NCBI GenBank assembly: GCA_905182065.1
Contig: CAJIZN010000002.1
Coordinates: forward strand, 71,175 to 121,854
Direction of reading: 5' to 3'
Length of the DNA: 50,680 nt
DNA from: Candidatus Marisimplicoccus framensis
Lineage (GTDB): Bacteria; Bacteroidota; Bacteroidia; Flavobacteriales; Flavobacteriaceae
In this document: piece after piece, positions 1-8,637 of the stretch
Position numbering within the stretch: position 1 is the first letter of the stretch
Layout of the letters: every line of letters begins with the position of its first letter
Notes under the pieces: model-generated
The model's input: only the letters and a program-made list of their open reading frames with translations
The model's database searches: none
What the model was told of the DNA's origin: nothing
Program-made: the position numbers and the translations under genes

Positions 1-451
1 ACCTGGAAGCTCTATTATGCCAGGAAAGGTAAATCCAACTCAATGTGAAGCAATTTCAATGGTTTGTGCTCAAATTATTGGAAATGATGTTGCTGTAAGT
101 TTTGCTGGGGCCAATGGTCATTTTGAGTTAAATGTTTTTAAACCTCTTTTTGCTTTTAATATTATTGAATCATCAAAAATTTTAGGCGATGCTTCATTAA
201 GTTTTGCAGAAAACTGTATCGATGGCATAAAACCAAATAAAAAGAGAATTGAAAAATTTCTAAATGACTCTTTAATGCTAGTAACAGCATTAAATTCAAA
301 AATAGGATACTATAAAGCTGCTGATATAGCTAATAAGGCATTTAAAGAAGATATTACACTTAAAGAAGCTGCACTTCAATTAGCTTACTTAACTGAAGAT
401 GAATTTGATACGTATGTCAATCCAAGTAGAATGACTAACAATGAAGGTTAG
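1..451 (+). CDS. fumC: Fumarate hydratase class II, C-terminal part (cut by window edge)
   Basis: This is the last ~149 codons of a class II (iron-independent) fumarase, which interconverts fumarate and malate in the TCA cycle in the cytoplasm. Reading from base 2 gives the superfamily signature [11 protein letters not shown] at once, the mobile active-site loop with the catalytic serine of the fumarase/aspartase family. The rest matches the helical core and the C-terminal cap ([11 protein letters not shown], then LTEDEFD near the end). The 5' part lies outside the window, so the true start is not seen; the in-frame ATG at 17 lies inside the signature and is not a start. The stop overlaps the start of the downstream acetyltransferase by 11 bases. 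The local IGYYKAA and FELNVFKP motifs favour fumarase over argininosuccinate lyase or aspartase, but aspartase cannot be strictly excluded from the tail alone. Confidence 0.9.
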   Translation, partial: PGSSIMPGKVNPTQCEAISMVCAQIIGNDVAVSFAGANGHFELNVFKPLFAFNIIESSKILGDASLSFAENCIDGIKPNKKRIEKFLNDSLMLVTALNSKIGYYKAADIANKAFKEDITLKEAALQLAYLTEDEFDTYVNPSRMTNNEG

Positions 452-911
452 TATAGTCCCATTTCAAGATCAATATTCAAAATACTTTTATGAACTAAAT
501 TATGATTGGTTAAGCGAGTACTTTTATGTAGAGGATTATGATGAAAAAGTACTTAAAAATTGTAAAGAGGAAATAATAGATAAAGATGGATATATTTTCT
601 TTGCCATACATGATAACTCAGTTGTAGGGACTATGGCATTAATTCCAAGAGAAAATGGAGTTTATGAACTAAATAAAATGGCAGTTAATAAAGAATTAAG
701 AGGAAATGGTATTGGCAATCAACTAATAAATTTCATAATCGATTTTGCAAAGAATAAAAGATATAAATCTGTAATATTATATTCAAATACAGTACTAAAA
801 AATTCAATTCATTTATATAACAAATTTGGTTTTAAAGAAATAAAGATTGAAAATAATACGCCTTATAAAAGAAGTGATATAAAGATGGAATTACTATTAT
901 CTAATCTTTGA
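441..911 (+). CDS. GNAT-family N-acetyltransferase
   Basis: A 156-residue single-domain GNAT acetyltransferase, expected to move an acetyl group from acetyl-CoA to an amine; the substrate is not predictable. The acetyl-CoA pyrophosphate-binding motif A is seen as RGNGIG at residues 87-92, preceded by the usual beta strand (ELNKMAVN) and followed by a helix. The late motif with a conserved tyrosine ([10 protein letters not shown]) is present. The length is normal for the family. The ATG at 441 lies inside the end of fumC (11-base overlap), so the two are probably co-transcribed. The 3' end overlaps the convergent CPBP protease gene by 15 bases. It might acetylate a small metabolite or a protein N-terminus; nothing around it settles this. 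Confidence 0.85.
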   Translation: MKVSIVPFQDQYSKYFYELNYDWLSEYFYVEDYDEKVLKNCKEEIIDKDGYIFFAIHDNSVVGTMALIPRENGVYELNKMAVNKELRGNGIGNQLINFIIDFAKNKRYKSVILYSNTVLKNSIHLYNKFGFKEIKIENNTPYKRSDIKMELLLSNL

Positions 912-1799
912 AAATAATTTTCCTTTCCAATCTGTCCAAGAATACTTTTTAGCAAAGATTTTAAGAAGAATAGGATATATAACAAAAGGGATAATCCAAC
1001 TCAATAAAGTTAATTTTGGCTCAGAAATATCTATTAGGATTGATTCTGTTTGAAAAGCAGTCCAATCTGATGTTACTAGTAATGCAACACATAAATTATT
1101 AGCAGCATGAAATCCTAAGGCTAATTCAATACCTTCATCCATTAATGTCATTATCCCTAATACTAAACCTATGGCTATATAAAATACTATAAACTCATAT
1201 CCTAGTGCACCAATTTCTGGATTTGCTAAATGCAATGAACCAAACACAATTGATGTAAGAAGTAAAGCCATTAGTCTGCTGTTAAACCAATTTCCAAACC
1301 CTTGCATAAGATAGCCTCTAAATACAATTTCCTCTACACTTGTTTGAATCGGAATAAGTAAAATTGCAATTATAGCAAGTACTATGAACTGATTAAAATT
1401 GAAATTTACTTGATAGTTTTCTGGAGAAATAAAATATTCCATCAATACAAATGAAGTAACTACTGCAGCCCATATCATAAAAGAATACAAAACTCTCTGT
1501 AAATCAATTTTTTTTCTACTCGATAAAATTGACATTATTGGAAGGTCATGAAGTTTTTTAACTACTAACCAAATAGCTGGAACTACAAAAACGAAACTCA
1601 TTAAGATAAGAAACAGTCTTAGGTTTGAAGGAATATCTTTAAAGAGATCCATAGCTGACGCATCTGGAGCTGGAAGCTCAGATGGTAGAAAAAACAGCAA
1701 AGGGATTTGTCCTATTGTACTAAAAAGTATAAGTATAAAAGAACCTAAAACATAATATCCAAAGTTCTTTAATCTATATGATTCGTCAAATAAAAACAT
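897..1799 (-). CDS. CPBP-family intramembrane metalloprotease
   Basis: A 300-residue polytopic membrane protein of the CPBP (CAAX protease and bacteriocin-processing, Abi/Rce1-like) family. About eight hydrophobic segments are visible. The three family motifs are present in order: EEIVFRG (EExxxR) near residue 155, a SLHLAN segment (FxxxH-type) about 30 residues later, and FHAANN (HxxxN) near residue 230. These supply the glutamates and histidines of the proposed membrane-embedded active site. Its ATG overlaps the stop of the upstream prenyltransferase by one base (TAATG), so translation is probably coupled. The bacterial substrates of such proteins are mostly unknown. Its place behind a prenyltransferase is notable because Rce1 relatives cut prenylated proteins, but this is context only. 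Confidence 0.88.
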   Translation of the reverse strand: MFLFDESYRLKNFGYYVLGSFILILFSTIGQIPLLFFLPSELPAPDASAMDLFKDIPSNLRLFLILMSFVFVVPAIWLVVKKLHDLPIMSILSSRKKIDLQRVLYSFMIWAAVVTSFVLMEYFISPENYQVNFNFNQFIVLAIIAILLIPIQTSVEEIVFRGYLMQGFGNWFNSRLMALLLTSIVFGSLHLANPEIGALGYEFIVFYIAIGLVLGIMTLMDEGIELALGFHAANNLCVALLVTSDWTAFQTESILIDISEPKLTLLSWIIPFVIYPILLKIFAKKYSWTDWKGKLFSKIR

Positions 1800-3157
1800 T
1801 ATTGAAAGTTAGCTAGAATTATCATATAAACAAATGAAAAGAACATGTGAAAATATATAGTATGAATATTATATTTAATAAGTTCTCTACTATTATAATA
1901 TTTAAATAATCCTGAAATCAAATAGAAAGAGTAAATAATTGTTATTGGTATAAGCAAGTACATGAATAGCAGGCTCTGTGTATCATTAACTATATTCTCA
2001 GAAATAAAATATAATGAACCTATAGCTAGAGCTGAATTTAAGGCATATATCCATCTGGAAGCTTTTTTTCCAAGAAGAACCACTAAATGATTTTTTCCCA
2101 CCTTCTTATCAGAAGTATAATCTGGATATTGATTGATAAATAAAATATTTGTTGTCAATATACCTATTGGAATTCCTAGAACTAATAGATTATAAAATTC
2201 ATTTGAAAAAAGTTGAATTGTTTCATTTGATATTGCAAAACCTGTTCCTAATGTTAGTAATGGACCAAAAGCTAAAAAAATTGAAACTTCACCGAGTCCA
2301 TATCTTGATGAAAGTCTTATTGGTTTCGCTGTATAAAAATATCCAATTAAGATTCCAGTTAATGCAATTATTGATGAATAATAAGCATTAATTGTTGATC
2401 CAGTATTTAGATAACTCAGTGATATAATATTCCTGCAGCAGTTAGCTAGCCCTAGATACAAACATTATATTAGCTAGACTCTTAGTTCCTTTAATTGTAA
2501 TTAATCCTAATTCAACCGCCCTGCTTCCTCCTGAGAGCTGAGCTCCTTTAAGCATAGAAGAATTCATGCCAGCATTAAAATATTCTGTGTTAGCTTCATC
2601 TGTTCCATGAAGTAACATCAAAGTAATCGTTGTATAAGTTTGAAAATAAATGAAAAAAAAGTATACCAAAAGTAGTTAATGTTAAAGATAAAGGACTAAA
2701 TAAACTATCTCCAATCCCTGCATAGATAACATCCAATTGCAAAAACAGGAAATAATGATGCTGATGCAAAACCAACTCTTGTAATAGCTACTCCTTTTAT
2801 AATTTTTGTTACCCAATTAATTTTAATGTTTACATCCTCTTTTATTTCTTCAGTTATACCACAATAACCGGTTTGAGGATTATCTTTTCCATCAGCAAAA
2901 TTTGGAGTTATCTTGATCTTGGCACTAAATGTTGAACCATCTTTTCTTACAAAATTGGTTTTTGTAACATGTTCACCAGTTTCATTAGCATCTTTCAACC
3001 AACCTAATACGTTTTGTAAAACAATCTCACCAGGTGAGAAAAGTGAAACCCTTTTAATTCCAACAATATTTTTCGGTGCATATCCAAACATTTGAGAAGC
3101 TCCATCATTAAGGTTTGTTATTAAACCTTCCATATCACAAATAATAACACTTTTCAT
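1799..3157 (-). pseudogene. PAS domain fused to UbiA/MenA-type prenyltransferase, three frameshifts
   Basis: Read across three single-base insertions this locus gives one ~451-residue protein. Residues 1 to ~110 form a PAS domain (ATG at 3157; MKSVIICDMEG, then QMFGYAP, NFVRKDGS and TGYCGIT). The remainder is a UbiA-superfamily prenyltransferase: first Asp-rich motif NDYFDVTSGTDEAN, then QLSGGSRAVELGLI, then YFYTAKPIRL, and second Asp-rich motif QYPDYTSDKKVGK. These enzymes join a polyprenyl chain to an aromatic ring in the membrane; the motif style is MenA-like. The extra bases fall near 2721-2726, at about 2607 and near 2460-2466. Removing three bases leaves 452 intact codons (including the stop), so the frame is recoverable. 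The adjacent hotdog thioesterase of MenI type supports a menaquinone role. As given the gene would not yield a full protein; sequencing error or real decay are both possible. Confidence 0.75.
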
Positions 3158-3219
3158 ATAATAAATTTTAGATGTCAAATTTACATTCTGAAAAGCTCAT
3201 ATAAAAATTTTTTAGGTAT

Positions 3220-3669
3220 TTATTTTTTTAAGGAAGTATCAGGTTTATTATCAATGGTGAGTGTAGTCAATTTAGCAAATGAAATATCTTTCTGATTTTC
3301 ATCAGTTATAGAAATTTTCCATAGCTGCATGGTTCTTCCCATATGAATAGGGACAGCTTTTGCAAAAATATAACCTTTACTAATTCCTCTAACGTGATTA
3401 ATAGACAATTCAATCCCCCTAAGCATTTGATTTTTTTTCATTGAAAAAATTGCAGAGGCTGAGCTACCTACAGTTTCAGCAAGTGCAGCAGTAGCACCTC
3501 CGTGAAGAACACCAGCTGGTTGATGGAGTTTGGGAGTTACCTTCATTTTTGCCTCCAAAAAGTACTCACCAACATCAATAAAAGTAATACCGAGTGTTGA
3601 TACTAAAGTACCTTTACAACGTTCGTTAGCTTCTTTGAGTATATGATCCTTGAGATCTTTGTTAAACAT
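3220..3669 (-). CDS. PaaI/YdiI-like hotdog thioesterase, possibly MenI (DHNA-CoA hydrolase)
   Basis: A 149-residue single-hotdog acyl-CoA thioesterase. The family signature GVLHGGATAALAETVGS lies near residues 53-69: the HGG turn plus the glutamate that acts as catalytic base in YdiI/PaaI enzymes. The further motif INHVRGISKGYIFAKA also matches this group. The closest family I can recall is E. coli YdiI (MenI), which releases 1,4-dihydroxy-2-naphthoate from its CoA ester in menaquinone synthesis. The downstream gene on the same strand is a MenA-type prenyltransferase, whose substrate would be that product. The ATG abuts the stop of dnaK directly (TAA then ATG), so the gene very likely rides on the dnaK transcript. 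A general PaaI-type CoA-salvage role is the main alternative. Confidence 0.85.
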   Translation of the reverse strand: MFNKDLKDHILKEANERCKGTLVSTLGITFIDVGEYFLEAKMKVTPKLHQPAGVLHGGATAALAETVGSSASAIFSMKKNQMLRGIELSINHVRGISKGYIFAKAVPIHMGRTMQLWKISITDENQKDISFAKLTTLTIDNKPDTSLKK

Positions 3670-5580
3670 TTAATCTTCTTTTACCTCTTCAAAATCAACA
3701 TCTTGAACATCATCACCCTTAGAACCTTTATCTGAGGATGGAGCTTGATTACTATCTCCTGGTTTAGCTTCACCTTCCGCTTGGGCTTTATACATCTCTT
3801 CAGAAGCATTTTTCCAGGCTTCATTTATAGTGTTTAAAGTTTCATCAATCTTTTCGAGGTCTTTTGATTCATGTGCCTTTTTTAGATCCTCTAATGCTGA
3901 TTCAATAGGTTTCTTTTTTTCATCAGACAACTTATCTCCAAAATCTTTAAGTTGTTTTTCAGTTTGAAAAATCATTTGATCAGCACTATTTAACTTATCA
4001 ACTTCTTCTTTTACCTTTTGATCCGCATCAGCATTTGCTTCAGCTTCTTTTTTCATTTTTTCAATTTCTTCCTCAGTTAAACCAGAAGATGCTTCGATTC
4101 TAATATCTTGGGATTTATTAGTTGCCTTATCTAATGCACTTACATTAATTAATCCATTAGCGTCTATATCAAATGTAACCTCAATTTGCGGAGTACCTCT
4201 TTGCGCAGGAGGGATCCCATCTAAATGGAATCTTCCAATTGTTTTATTATCTTTTGCCATTGGTCTCTCTCCCTGTAAAACATGAATTTCTACAGAAGGT
4301 TGATTGTCAGCAGCAGTAGAAAAAACTTGAGATTTTTTTGTAGGAATAGTAGTGTTTGACTCTATAAGTTTAGTCATTACATTACCCATTGTTTCTATAC
4401 CTAAAGATAAAGGAGTTACATCTAGCAATAGAACATCTTCTACATCCCCAGATAGAACACCACCTTGAATAGCTGCTCCAACTGCAACAACTTCATCAGG
4501 ATTTACACCTTTAGAAGGCTTTTTACCAAATAAAGCCTCAACTTCTTTTTGAATTATAGGAATTCTAGTTGATCCTCCTACTAGTATTACTTCATCTATA
4601 TCGTTTTTAGTTAAACTAGCATCTTTTAATGCTTTTTTAACTGGCTCCATTGATCTTTTTACCAAAGTATCAGATAATTGTTCAAATTTAGCTCTAGTTA
4701 AGGTAGTTACAAGATGCTTTGGACCTGAAGATGTTGCCGTTACATAAGGTAGGTTAATCTCAGTTTGAGCTGAAGATGAAAGTTCAATTTTAGCTTTTTC
4801 AGCAGCTTCTTTTAGTCTTTGAAGAGCCATAGAATCTTCTCTTAAATCAATTTGCTCATTCTTTTTAAATTCTTCTGCTAAAAAATCTATGATTACTTGA
4901 TCAAAATCATCTCCACCTAAATGAGTGTCTCCATTAGTTGATAGAACTTCAAAAACTCCATCTCCCAATTCTAATATTGATATATCAAATGTTCCTCCAC
5001 CAAGATCATAAACTGCTATCTTTTTATCCTTACCACCTTTATCCATTCCATAAGCAAGAGCAGCAGCAGTTGGCTCGTTAATTATTCTCTGAACTTTTAA
5101 GCCTGAAATCTCACCTGCTTCCTTTGTAGCTTGTCTCTGAGAGTCATTAAAATATGCTGGTACAGTTACTACAGCCTCAGTTACAGTCTGACCTAAATAA
5201 TCCTCTGCAGTTTTCTTCATTTTCTGAAGCACCATAGCAGATAATTCTTGAGGAGAATATAATCTTCCATCAATATCTACTCGAGGAGTATCATTATCAC
5301 CCTTAACAACTTTATAAGCCACAGTTTTTACATCACCTGATGACTCACTAAACTTATTACCCATGAACCTTTTAACTGAAGCAATTGTTTTTTCAGGGTT
5401 AGTTACAGCTTGTCTCTTAGCAGGATCACCTACTTTGATTTCACCATCTTCTACAAATGCTATAACAGATGGTGTAGTTCTTTTTCCTTCAGCGTTAGGA
5501 ATCACTACTGGTTCACTACCCTCCATTACAGAGACACATGAATTTGTTGTTCCTAAGTCTATTCCTATAATTTTACTCAT
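3670..5580 (-). CDS. dnaK: Chaperone DnaK (Hsp70)
   Basis: A full-length 636-residue Hsp70. The N-terminal ATPase has [12 protein letters not shown] (phosphate 1), the adenosine/phosphate 2 loop ([13 protein letters not shown]) and [11 protein letters not shown]. The interdomain linker follows as [15 protein letters not shown], then the beta-sandwich substrate domain, the helical lid rich in K/E/D, and an acidic tail ending VDFEEVKED. It binds exposed hydrophobic peptide stretches and releases them after ATP turnover, normally with DnaJ and GrpE, which are not in this window. It is the first gene of a minus-strand run (hotdog thioesterase, PAS-prenyltransferase, CPBP protease). A perfect 13-bp palindrome sits 51 bases upstream of its ATG and is a candidate heat-shock operator. 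Confidence 0.98.
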   Translation of the reverse strand: MSKIIGIDLGTTNSCVSVMEGSEPVVIPNAEGKRTTPSVIAFVEDGEIKVGDPAKRQAVTNPEKTIASVKRFMGNKFSESSGDVKTVAYKVVKGDNDTPRVDIDGRLYSPQELSAMVLQKMKKTAEDYLGQTVTEAVVTVPAYFNDSQRQATKEAGEISGLKVQRIINEPTAAALAYGMDKGGKDKKIAVYDLGGGTFDISILELGDGVFEVLSTNGDTHLGGDDFDQVIIDFLAEEFKKNEQIDLREDSMALQRLKEAAEKAKIELSSSAQTEINLPYVTATSSGPKHLVTTLTRAKFEQLSDTLVKRSMEPVKKALKDASLTKNDIDEVILVGGSTRIPIIQKEVEALFGKKPSKGVNPDEVVAVGAAIQGGVLSGDVEDVLLLDVTPLSLGIETMGNVMTKLIESNTTIPTKKSQVFSTAADNQPSVEIHVLQGERPMAKDNKTIGRFHLDGIPPAQRGTPQIEVTFDIDANGLINVSALDKATNKSQDIRIEASSGLTEEEIEKMKKEAEANADADQKVKEEVDKLNSADQMIFQTEKQLKDFGDKLSDEKKKPIESALEDLKKAHESKDLEKIDETLNTINEAWKNASEEMYKAQAEGEAKPGDSNQAPSSDKGSKGDDVQDVDFEEVKED

Positions 5581-5630
5581 AATTTATATTTTACTAAATA
5601 ATGACAACCATTATGCCAATTTAAATTAAA

Positions 5631-5643
5631 TGACATTATGTCA
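5631..5643. promoter_or_regulatory. Palindrome TGACATTATGTCA between dnaK and panB
   Basis: A perfect inverted repeat TGACAT-T-ATGTCA lies in the 108-base space between the divergent dnaK and panB starts, 51 bases from the dnaK ATG and 45 from the panB ATG. A weaker relative (TGACAACCATTATGCCA on the plus strand) lies nearer dnaK at about 5602-5618. Because dnaK is usually stress-regulated and this is not the CIRCE element, it could be an operator for a stress regulator. That function is inferred from position only. Confidence 0.4.
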
Positions 5644-5667
5644 TATTATTCATAAATTAATTTATAC

Positions 5668-5675
5668 TATTTTTG
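5668..5675 (+). promoter_or_regulatory. Possible Bacteroidota -7 element for panB
   Basis: The octamer TATTTTTG matches the Bacteroidota -7 consensus TAnnTTTG and ends 13 bases before the panB ATG. No TTG is visible at the usual -33 spacing, and such octamers are common by chance in AT-rich DNA, so this is a weak call. Confidence 0.25.
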
Positions 5676-5688
5676 TTGAAAAGTAACA

Positions 5689-6504
5689 ATGACTATCAAT
5701 TCAAATCCCAGCAGAGTAACTATTAAGGTCCTTGAGCAAATGAAAAATGAAGGTGAAAAAATTTCAATGCTTACAGCATATGATTATTCTTTTGCCAAAA
5801 TAATAGATGAAGCTGGAATAGACATAATCTTAGTTGGAGATTCTGCATCCAATGTCATGGCAGGACACGAAACAACATTACCTATCACTTTAGATCAAAT
5901 GATTTATCACGCTAGTTCAGTTATTAGAGCTGTAAAAAGAGCTTTAGTTGTTGTAGACCTTCCCTTTGGTACATATCAAGCTGACTCAAAGGAAGCTTTA
6001 AAATCTGCAATTCGAATAATGAAAGAATCTGGAGCGCATGCTGTAAAGCTTGAAGGTGGTCATCTAGCCAAAGAATCAATTGAAAGAATATTACAAGCTG
6101 GAATTCCTGTTATGGGACACCTAGGCTTGACTCCACAATCAATCTACAAGTTTGGTACCTATACTGTAAGAGCTAAGGATGATGTTGAAGCTAAGACACT
6201 TATAGATGATTCAAAAATGTTAGAAAAAATTGGATGTTTCTCTATTGTTCTTGAAAAAATACCAAATGTGCTAGCAAAAAAAGTAGCACTAAATTTGAAA
6301 CTACCTATAATTGGAATTGGAGCAGGTTCAGATGTTGATGGTCAAGTTCTAGTTTCACATGATATGCTGGGGATGAATAAAGATTTTAGCCCTAGGTTTT
6401 TGAGAAGATATTTAGATTTAGATTCACTTGTTAGTAATGCTGTAAAGAAATATTCCTCAGATATTAAAAGTGGTAGTTTCCCAAATAAAGATGAGCAATA
6501 TTAA
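5689..6504 (+). CDS. panB: 3-methyl-2-oxobutanoate hydroxymethyltransferase (ketopantoate synthase)
   Basis: A 271-residue PanB of normal length. It transfers a hydroxymethyl group from methylene-tetrahydrofolate to 2-oxoisovalerate, making ketopantoate, the first step of pantothenate and CoA synthesis. Motifs seen: [12 protein letters not shown] at residues ~27-38, the Mg-binding [35 protein letters not shown], the LEKIP loop with the catalytic glutamate, and [17 protein letters not shown]. Its substrate 2-oxoisovalerate is the valine precursor made by the ilv operon further along. It is divergent from dnaK. No panC or panD gene is adjacent. Confidence 0.97.
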   Translation: MTINSNPSRVTIKVLEQMKNEGEKISMLTAYDYSFAKIIDEAGIDIILVGDSASNVMAGHETTLPITLDQMIYHASSVIRAVKRALVVVDLPFGTYQADSKEALKSAIRIMKESGAHAVKLEGGHLAKESIERILQAGIPVMGHLGLTPQSIYKFGTYTVRAKDDVEAKTLIDDSKMLEKIGCFSIVLEKIPNVLAKKVALNLKLPIIGIGAGSDVDGQVLVSHDMLGMNKDFSPRFLRRYLDLDSLVSNAVKKYSSDIKSGSFPNKDEQY

Positions 6505-6605
6505 ATTCTACATGTTTATTTAAAGTTTATCTGATGGTAAATCTCATAAATTATCTCAACAAATTAGTTGAAAAAATAACTCTTTAATTAAACCCTAATA
6601 TATAA

Positions 6606-7841
6606 ATGTTTCTCAGTTGGGCTTTTTTTATTTTAATCATTGGCTTAATACAATGGTATACTTTCCTGTGCTTTAAAACTATTTCTAAAAATAGATACTG
6701 GTTAGCATCATACGCTTGTTTTTCTCTTCTAATTATTACAAATTTCATTTACCAATTATATAATTATGATAGGTCTGAAGGGTTTACCCCTAGTATCAGT
6801 TATTCTTTAGGTTTTTTTATTTCATTATTTGTTTTTCAATCAATAATCGTTATTGGTCTATTTTTAGAGGATATATCTAGGATTTCCTTGGCTGTATATT
6901 CAGTTTTTAAACCAAATAAAGAAAAAAATATTTTTTTTCCTCAAAGGAGAAAGTTTTTATCTCAATTATCGTTGGCTTTGGCTTTTATTCCCTTTAGTTC
7001 TTTATTATATGGAATGTATAGAGGAAAGTATAATTATAAGGTTTTGTCTTATGAATTAGAGTTTCCTGATTTACCATCTTCTTTTGATGGGTTTAAGATT
7101 ACTCACATTTCAGATATTCATTGTGGTAGTTTTGATAATCCTGAAAAAGTAAAATATGGTGTTGATCTAATTAATAAGCAAAAATCAGATGTAATAATGT
7201 TTACAGGAGACATAGTTAATAATGTGTCTAAAGAATTAAATCCATGGAAAAAACTATTTTCTTCTCTAAAAGCAGAGCACGGTGTTTATTCTGTTTTAGG
7301 AAATCACGATTATGGTGACTATATGGATTGGGAAACTGATCAAGAAAAAATCAACAACTTACAAAATCTTAAAAAGATTCAAAGAGAGATGGGATATAAA
7401 TTGTTATTAAATGAAAATGATTTTATAATAAAAAATGGTGAAAGGCTGGCTATTTTAGGAGTTGAAAATTGGGGAGCAGGAGGGTTTAAAAAAGTAGGCG
7501 ATTTAAATAAAGCTATTGAAGGTATTTCTGATTCAGATTTCAAAATATTGTTAACTCATGATCCGTCTCATTGGAGAAATAAGGTAATACCACATAATTA
7601 TTTTTTCCCGTTGACCTTAAGTGGCCATACTCATGGAATGCAATTTGGAATTGATATCCCAGGGTGGATAAAATGGAGTCCAATTAAATGGCGTTACCCA
7701 GAGTTTGCCGGCCTATATAAAAAAGCAAAACAGTATTTATATGTAAACAGAGGCTTTGGATATCTCGCGTATCCAGGTAGGGTTGGAATGTGGCCTGAAA
7801 TTACCGTTCTAACTCTAAAAAAAAGCAAAATTGAAGTTTAA
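6606..7841 (+). CDS. Membrane-anchored calcineurin-like metallophosphoesterase
   Basis: A 411-residue protein with about four N-terminal membrane segments (residues ~1-140) followed by a metallophosphoesterase domain of the YkuE/YaeI type. The metal-binding motifs appear in order: SDIHCG near residue 170, GDIVNN near 201, GNHDYG near 232, THDPSHW near 318, and SGHTHG near 338. The di-metal centre hydrolyses phosphoesters; relatives act on lipid intermediates such as UDP-diacylglucosamine or on phosphodiesters, but the substrate here is unknown. The gene stands between panB and the pseudouridine synthase with about 100 bases on either side, so it may have its own promoter. Confidence 0.9.
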   Translation: MFLSWAFFILIIGLIQWYTFLCFKTISKNRYWLASYACFSLLIITNFIYQLYNYDRSEGFTPSISYSLGFFISLFVFQSIIVIGLFLEDISRISLAVYSVFKPNKEKNIFFPQRRKFLSQLSLALAFIPFSSLLYGMYRGKYNYKVLSYELEFPDLPSSFDGFKITHISDIHCGSFDNPEKVKYGVDLINKQKSDVIMFTGDIVNNVSKELNPWKKLFSSLKAEHGVYSVLGNHDYGDYMDWETDQEKINNLQNLKKIQREMGYKLLLNENDFIIKNGERLAILGVENWGAGGFKKVGDLNKAIEGISDSDFKILLTHDPSHWRNKVIPHNYFFPLTLSGHTHGMQFGIDIPGWIKWSPIKWRYPEFAGLYKKAKQYLYVNRGFGYLAYPGRVGMWPEITVLTLKKSKIEV

Positions 7842-7943
7842 GCAAAAAATAACTATTTTTGGTTTTCTGCAAAATACAAAATTGAATGTCTAAATTCGGT
7901 CAATTAATTGATGACAACCACCCTTTACTTTTAGTTTTTTACA

Positions 7944-8637
7944 ATGAAATTGATAACAAAAGAATTAGATATCCTATTTGAAGATAATCATCTGATTATA
8001 GTTAATAAGCCATGTGGAATTCTTGTTCAAGGGGATAAAACTGGAGATATCCCACTACTTGAAATTATTAAAAAATACATTAAAAAGAAGTATGATAAAA
8101 AAGGCAACGTCTATGTTGGTCTTGTAAATAGAATTGATAGACCTACATCAGGAATTGTAATTTTTACAAAAACAAGTAAAGCTCTATCTAGGATGAATGA
8201 AAAATTAAAGAATAGAGAAATTAGAAAAATTTATTGGTTGATCATTTCTAATAAATTTGAATCTAATGAAGGAACACTTGATGGTTGGTTCAAAAAAAAT
8301 AGTAAACAGAATAAATCTTATATTTATGAAAATGAGCAAGATTAATTCTAAATATGGTTCATTAACTTATAGAAAAATCAAAACTTTTGATAATTATTGT
8401 AAAATTGAGGTAGATCTTATTACCGGAAGACATCATCAAATTAGATGTAATTTCTCAAAATTAGGATATCCAATTCTAGGTGATTTGAAATATGGATCTA
8501 AAAGATCTAATAAGGGTGGTGGTATTTATTTACATTCAAGAGAAATAAATTTTATCCATCCCGTTTCAAAGGAAGAAATTAATATAAAAGCCGCACCTCC
8601 TATTTCAGGTTTATGGTCTACACCTACTTCCTATTAA
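7944..8637 (+). pseudogene. RluA-family RNA pseudouridine synthase, one frameshift
   Basis: Two overlapping frames together encode one RluA-type pseudouridine synthase of about 230 residues. These enzymes convert uridine to pseudouridine in rRNA or tRNA. Frame one gives the N-terminal half with VNKPCGILVQ, the catalytic motif NRIDRPTSG (active-site Asp near residue 64) and KSYIYENEQD, then a stop at 8343-8345. The second frame continues with NSKYGSLTYRK, then TGRHHQIRCNFSKLG, LGDLKYGSKRSNKGG and a normal C-terminus. Removing one T near 8342-8343 fuses them as QD-NSKYG. All core motifs survive, so this looks like a one-base sequencing error or a very recent mutation. The 3' end overlaps the convergent gene at 8624 by 14 bases. 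The target uridine is unknown. Confidence 0.85.

Noticed and set aside
2149-2391. Plus-strand open frame of 80 codons
   Set aside because: It lies opposite the prenyltransferase, is low-complexity Leu/Lys-rich, and has no family features; it is a shadow of the real gene.
7842-7943. Hairpin after the metallophosphoesterase as a terminator
   Set aside because: The arms are almost only A and T (CAAAAATA/TATTTTTG) and no clean T-run follows, so stability is doubtful.
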